From: Bryopsis sp. KO-2023
Taxonomy: Eukaryota > Chlorophyta > Ulvophyceae > Bryopsidales > Bryopsidaceae
Direction of reading: 5' to 3'
NCBI GenBank assembly: GCA_030272585.1
Contig: BSYQ01000002.1
Span: forward strand, 6,324,001-6,388,000
DNA: 64,000 nucleotides
Positions 58,601 to 64,000 of this stretch are shown piece after piece. Under the pieces are notes generated by a model. The model was not told the DNA's origin and did not search any database. It was given only the letters and a program-made list of their open reading frames with translations. The first letter of the stretch is position 1. Each line of letters begins with the position of its first letter. Both the position numbers and the translations under genes were made by a program.

Positions 58601-58930
58601 GTTGGCGGAACTTATCCAGGAAATCGTTGATGCAACATCAAAGGAGGGAGTCAACCCACAAATTATAGGAAATAATTTCTTTTTATTCGGGAATGTAAAG
58701 TATTTTGGAAGCACATGTAGACAAGATCAATTACATGTATGCTCGGCTTTTCATCTTTGCAAGCTTAAGTATTTGACACACCCTCTTTGACACCCATGTT
58801 GTAAGAATTTTTGTCGTTACCTTCACGTTTTCTTTTTCTCTACAACAGAATAGATAAGGTTACGTTCAAATAAACCTCCCTGTTGTAATAACAACGAAAG
58901 GAACGAGCATGTACTCTTCAACACCTCATT
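55654..58930. other. No gene seen
   Basis: AT-rich sequence with only short frames. None has a recognisable motif, splice support or a repeat partner in the window. Confidence 0.4.
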
Positions 58931-59300
58931 AAGCCTTAACCGGGGGAAGAAAAAGGTGTGTTGTTTTCATCGAAGAATTTTGGTAGAAACAAAAACAAAG
59001 AGGGGAAACAATGCAACAACAGGCTATGAATCTGCCATTGAAAGGAAAAAAAGACTGGAATATAAACATGGAGAAGATAGGGCAAGTGATCATATGACCA
59101 CGAAACTTGCTGGCGAGAAACGTGACGCATGGACGCCGGAAACATCAAGTTTCTTTCGTGAATTCTACTCTAAGCCCTATTATTCATACCGACGAGAATA
59201 TATAATCAACAAACATTCTAGTGCTTGTGGCCACGAAGAGGAATCCCTTGTTCACCGCAAAACATCAAACACTTCATGACCGACAGGAGAGCTCTGTTGC

Positions 59301-59549
59301 TTAGGACAGCCACTGCAATTTCATATGGGAGGACGATACTTGACACGCAACCTCAAAAGCTCCCAGCTTGTAGAGGTCCACGTCAGGAGCCAATCCCAGA
59401 CATCCATTGTGCGAGCTGGCCACCACGCCGGCCACGAAAGATCCATGCCCCAGGCCATCATCCAACGTCGGTTCGTGGGTCCAATTGGTCCTCTCCTTGA
59501 TGTTCTTGATGTGGGGATGGTCTTTCCGCACTCCGGTGTCAAAAATTTT
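59301..59549 (-). pseudogene. Site-1 protease (S1P/MBTPS1-like) catalytic exon fragment
   Basis: The minus-strand frame reads [21 protein letters not shown] and [13 protein letters not shown], then [10 protein letters not shown]. These are the catalytic Asp (DTG) and catalytic His (GHGS) blocks of the subtilase site-1 protease, a membrane-bound Golgi enzyme that cleaves transcription-factor precursors. Homology seems to continue to QVS and then ends in a stop ([11 protein letters not shown]), so the following W-F-L-D-like block and the Ser-bearing exons are missing. An acceptor may lie near 59565. It is probably an orphan, decayed exon. The identity is clear; the status is inferred. Confidence 0.75.
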
Positions 59550-59636
59550 CATTATCTATTCATCTAACCATTGAAAGTCAACCCTTTGAAAGTCAAGGCC
59601 TTTGTCATTTGTTATTTTTCTTTTACAGTCCGATTT

Positions 59637-59652
59637 ACACACACACACACCT
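59637..59652. repeat. (AC)n microsatellite
   Basis: About eight AC units upstream of the site-1-protease fragment. Confidence 0.7.
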
Positions 59653-59659
59653 GATCATT

Positions 59660-61610
59660 TGTGAACACCCGGAAAGTGTGGAAGTCTCGTGGTAATTAAG
59701 GTCAGCATGGCCTCACATTCAAAAACGCATAATCGACCAAATTCATCTAATAGCTTGGAGCAGTTTTCAATCCAAACGATTACCCCACCAGAACCGCGAG
59801 ATAGTAGGCATCTTCCGTGAAAAGATAAAAAGAAATGTTTAACTATTTTTTTAGATAAATAAAATAAAGCTAAAAAAAACAAAGCTCCTCTTATCTGTGC
59901 ATGCAACGTGGGGTTTCTCAACGCTAGGCATATAAATACTAGCTTCTTGGTTAGCGCAATCTATTTGGGGTGGACCTGTTGCTCCTTTCATTTGCGCATC
60001 TATGAGTGTTATGACGGCCCGTGGAAACAAGCAAGCCCAACACAACACGAGCATTTTGGGAAAGAATTCAGTTGCAAGTTAAGAACGATTAAACACTTGT
60101 TAAGTAGCCACCACTAGTCGATCATACACCTGATGCCGCCAGTCCAACTACAAACACTCCCGATTGTAACAATGAGAATGTATTCAATTGCTTACAGCCT
60201 CACTGCAAATTCTTTGTTGTTCGTAAGTGTGCGGGTCATCACATACTCACGTCTAAGCACTCTACCTATATGCATATCGACTGAGGCCCCTTGCAAATTG
60301 CAGACCTTCAAGAAGTTCCCCACGTCTGCCCACCCCTGAAATCCTTGGCAAATTCGCCCTTGGATCCCTTAGAAGTTCGCTCACCGGGTGAGGAATCTCT
60401 GGTTGGCCCATTCCACTCCCCCACGACTCGAATCAAGAAAGGGGGGCCACACGCTATGGCCAGAGCGTATTGGAAGACTAAAAAAGACGTTAGGGAGCAA
60501 GTCAACTCACGTGTGAAGACGACGTCGTTCTTTGGAGTCGATAGAGCGTCATATCAATTGCGATCGAAATCGTGAACAGCGGACCCGCAGGAAGTTTCCT
60601 TGAGGGTTGTACATCAAGCAAGATGACCCGTTCAAATACACAAGAGTGCATTGCATATGTTTTGGCAGCACTTCCTGGAATACGATTTGTCGACACCCCA
60701 TCATATCTTCTTGTGATTCATTTGTTACTGAGTATGGAGGTCCTTTGTTTTGAGCTGCTACTGAGGAAGCCTCAAGGTAGGTCAGGGATATCGATCGAAG
60801 GCAAGACTTTAGTGGGCCCTTGTTACATGAAGAGTTCAAGGAGGTGGAAAAGTTACAAGAGGAGACATCAAAAGACGTTGATAAGGGGGTGAGCGTCACA
60901 TCGTTTTTTCGATACTATATCAAAATAGTGCACGAAAAGAAGTATCACATCAATGCATTCCGCCTGACAATCACACACAACTTGTGTCCTCCTCTTACCC
61001 CCCCCCCCCCCTCCCCCCGGCCCTACCTGATCGCTGAATTTTTTGACACAAATTGCCTCGCTAACAAGTGATCTTAAGTACAAGAGAGCATAAGAAATTC
61101 ATTTGAAAACCACCCATAGCATCAACAAGAAACGCAAGGGATATAACTAAGAACAATACCTCCACATCTTGTCATCTCTCGTATCAAAATGAAATATTGT
61201 TTGGTCTTAATTCCACGAGCACCACGTGTTACAATAACAACAACATTTAGGAATGATTTTCAAGACAAGTCTTCCAAAACTCCTTCTTCTTGTTCTTCAT
61301 GCCAGATTATGGAACGGCGTTAGCAAACGACGAATATGAATTTGTGGCTTGGTAAAATCTTGCCAAATGAAAGTTTAGAGGGGAATCCATCATGTCCTCC
61401 ATGCACTCATCAGCTTGATATCTCGATGACACTCCCAAATACATTTTGGTGCCATATTCTAATCTAAATCAAACCAGCATCATCCTTGGATGATCAACCT
61501 TCGCCCAAAAGAATCAAATACAATACAATACAATAGTTACCGATGTAGGGTCGCGGATTTTCGATTGCGGCCGGATGGTTTTCGCTTTCGTTTTCGTCGC
61601 AAGAGTGGGT
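59660..61610. other. No gene supported
   Basis: Frames on both strands near 60549-60899 overlap and neither shows a motif. A C run occurs at about 61000-61018. Nothing else was seen. Confidence 0.35.
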
Positions 61611-61620
61611 GTTATAGTCG

Positions 61621-61720
61621 TCCCGTTTCCTGGAACATATACGGTGGGTAGGGTGCTTCTGGGGGACAAGTCCCGTTTCCTGGAACATATACGGTGGGTA
61701 GGGTGCTTCAGGGGGACAAA
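61621..61720. repeat. 50-bp tandem duplication
   Basis: Two copies of a 50-bp unit starting TCCCGTTTCCTGGAACATAT at 61621 and 61671 are almost identical (one clear T/A difference near the end). Confidence 0.9.
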
Positions 61721-63878
61721 TACTTTTTTCCCTTGAGGGTTGCCCGGCCTGAACGAATGACAAATGCAATATGAGGCGACCACAACTCCTGATTATTGTC
61801 TATAAGGTCTTGTAAGTTACAAGTTGTATTCCCGCTTCGAGCTCATCTAGCAAGACTATGACAAAATCCACAAGGAAGGGCCACGTTCTCCAAAAACTTA
61901 ATCAACGCAGATGAGATTGAGTCCACACGAGCCCATCTAATTTGGCTTTTTCTCTCTTTGGTATCTGCACCAATTGTAAGAGTTTCGACTGCTTTTATTT
62001 GTTATTGGAGAGAACCCACCCAATTTGATGCAAGAATAACGATACAAGAATATGAAGGCCTAGGTTGTTTTCGTTACAATAAAACAAGGATTACAAGTTG
62101 CGAAGGGCAAACCACTCTGTTTATTACACTTCTATCTTCTCCCGGTGGTCTACTTTCATAACCCGGTCTCAAAAACGAAGTCTTAGGATAAGATTTCAGA
62201 AGATGGTTTGGACATTCAGTTATAATCTATCATATGAAACCGAAAGAAACATATTGGTCATTTGTTTAGCTCCAATCAGTATACTTGTTCTTAGGGACCC
62301 TTCCGAGTTATTTTTGATAATATTTTGAGGAGCATTTCGAAGGAAAACTTCCTTATTGTATACATTTCATTTGCTCAATACTTGAAAATCGTCCATCGTT
62401 TCGTATGTTACTATAGCTTGCTAGTGTCTAAGAACGTTCTTTCTAATGTTATCAATCGATATCTCCGGGTATTGAAGGAGTTACACCTTTGAACTTATCG
62501 AAGTTAATGTCAATACTATTATTTCTCCTCACGCCCTTCTTTTACGTGTACCCCTTTCCCTAGGAGTTGGGACACTAATATCATATTCGACAAAATACTG
62601 TTATGGTCGTCAGCCACTTGAACATATATAAGTCCATTGATTACGCTTGGATTATCGTAATTGAGAAGCACTTAAGGAACATGCGTACGAGGCACCGACA
62701 ACCGTTTTCCAAGACCTTTCACGACTTTTGGAACATTCTCGATGGGAGGGAGCACCCAATTCATCTTTGTTACACACGCCTCTACTAGCTTTCAAAACCC
62801 ACGAACATTAACTTTGGAGTTCACACTTCTAGTTGTTGTGACTCTTCTCCCGTTCTCAATTTTCATTTTGAGATTTTGTTTTGGTCCTCTTGCTTTTTGT
62901 CTTCCGATGAACCATGCGTTCTGTTCACGTGCTTATCCACTACCAAACTTCGAGGGGGAAATAGACTCATGAGTAAGCTATCCAACAAAACAATATGAGG
63001 GTAGGTAGCTCAAATAATGAGTTTTATCTATAAAGTAAGAGTGGTCGGCTGAGAGCTCCGGTTAATCACCGTTTCTCACAACCATAACGTCCATATATAC
63101 GACGCTTGAGTTTCGGAAGAAACTGGACGTTTTTCAAATGCAAGGTTACTTAATCATCTCGTCCCAATATAAGACCTTCGTTCAATGAAAACCTTTTTGG
63201 CGATGACTCAAAGATGAATCGTTTAAAATCCGCGCCCACTCAACGGATTAGCGATCTATTGACATTGTTACCTAATCAAAGTGCCTTTCCCCAGTCGTGG
63301 TGGGCTAACCGAGGCACAACTCCCCTTGCTAAGGGCACTACCTTGAATCAAGGTCCTTGATGCATTGAGTAGATCACACCAACCTTGATGATCAAATAGG
63401 CAGAATATCGCATCCATGACTCTTAAGAGCCTTCCCAGCGAGACAACGATACTTGTCATTCAAGCAACAAAGGCTTCTGCACCCCAAAAAATATGTTGTT
63501 TTAGATAAATTGAAAAGTATAATAAACATTAAAGAAACTGGCTTTTCGAAAGAGAAAAGAAATGCCATGAATGAAGTTTTTTTTTCTCAAAAAAAACAAT
63601 TGAGAAAAACTTGCGTGTTGGTCTGACATCAAAGCTCCCTCGGCGCAATCTTGAACGCACAGAAGAGCGGCAACAATTCTTCCCCAGCCTCACCCTAACT
63701 GAACGGCTTGGCATGTCACATCGTAAGTAAGAGTTGTACATATGACGAAAGCCAACTTCATGCTTCACTCTTCTTCACTCTTGTTTTGTCTCCGAACTTT
63801 TCGAGTCCCTATGTTTGTGGTTTTTAAAAGGACTAACTTAGTGCATACCAACACCAGACGTCGTTTCTTGGGCTCCGG
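61721..63878. other. No gene seen
   Basis: AT-rich, short frames only, no domain recognised. Confidence 0.4.
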
Positions 63879-64000
63879 TGTTATGCCCCCCTTGCGTGAG
63901 TGTGTCGCCTCCACTAGCCACGTGGGTGGCGTGGTGTAGTGGGTGGTCGATGTCACATCCCCCTGATGGGTGATGTGACTGGACAGGGTGTCCGGCTAGC
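63879..64000 (-). repeat. Dispersed repeat, inverted copy of 1852-1986, cut by window edge
   Basis: Reverse complement of the left-edge repeat with scattered differences. The true end lies outside the window. Confidence 0.6.

Noticed and set aside
60549-60899. Overlapping frames of more than 100 codons on both strands
   Set aside because: Neither shows motifs or splice support, and the overlap on opposite strands suggests chance.

Overview
The window looks like a repeat-rich nuclear segment of a eukaryote. Reading frames are interrupted by GT-AG introns of about 110-500 bp. The proteins recognised are eukaryotic: F-box/WD40 proteins, an atypical (ACHT-like) thioredoxin, a site-1-protease exon, an ARID protein, Ty3/gypsy chromoviral integrase and a non-LTR reverse transcriptase. 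The ACHT-like thioredoxin hints at a plastid-bearing organism such as an alga, but the species is not identified. No bacterial operons, rRNA genes or CRISPR arrays were seen.

Layout. At 1-1.7 kb a Ty3-type pol remnant is split by a young hAT-like element (409-1433). From about 1.5 to 37.9 kb lies one very large, diverged imperfect palindrome. Its outer arms are about 1.56-6.06 kb and 32.48-37.89 kb and are made of retroelement debris. Its inner arms, 19.08-21.54 kb and 23.77-27.22 kb, carry mirrored copies of an F-box/WD40 gene and of an unrecognised gene called X here. Later insertions sit inside: an intact-looking 7,967-bp KDZ-superfamily DNA transposon (7060-15026), an internally deleted Ty3 chromovirus with identical 143-bp LTRs (17305-18698), a duplicated 0.7-kb repeat (15.4/25.3 kb) and two TA-flanked MITEs (5.3/33.4 kb). 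A thioredoxin gene with three predicted exons is at 27.9-28.9 kb.

From 38 kb to the end the DNA is AT-rich and mostly decayed retroelements. At 48.7-51.7 kb there is a cluster of three hAT-like non-autonomous elements with perfect 8-bp target duplications. A broken non-LTR retrotransposon lies at 52.4-55.7 kb, a site-1-protease exon at 59.3-59.5 kb, and a repeat inverted relative to 1.85 kb at the right edge.

Most interesting points. (1) The KDZ-type transposon has about 385-bp terminal inverted repeats, each leading through a probable 5' intron acceptor into one of two inward-facing genes: an 845-aa spliced transposase and a 389-aa protein whose ARID domain is completed exactly across a predicted splice junction. 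(2) Four hAT-like elements are built almost entirely from one short motif per family (GATCG, CGTAAC/CGTACC or CTGCACAG). Two of them enclose back-to-back tRNA-like modules with A and B boxes. (3) All the inverted duplications over 36 kb become roughly concentric once the later insertions are discounted.
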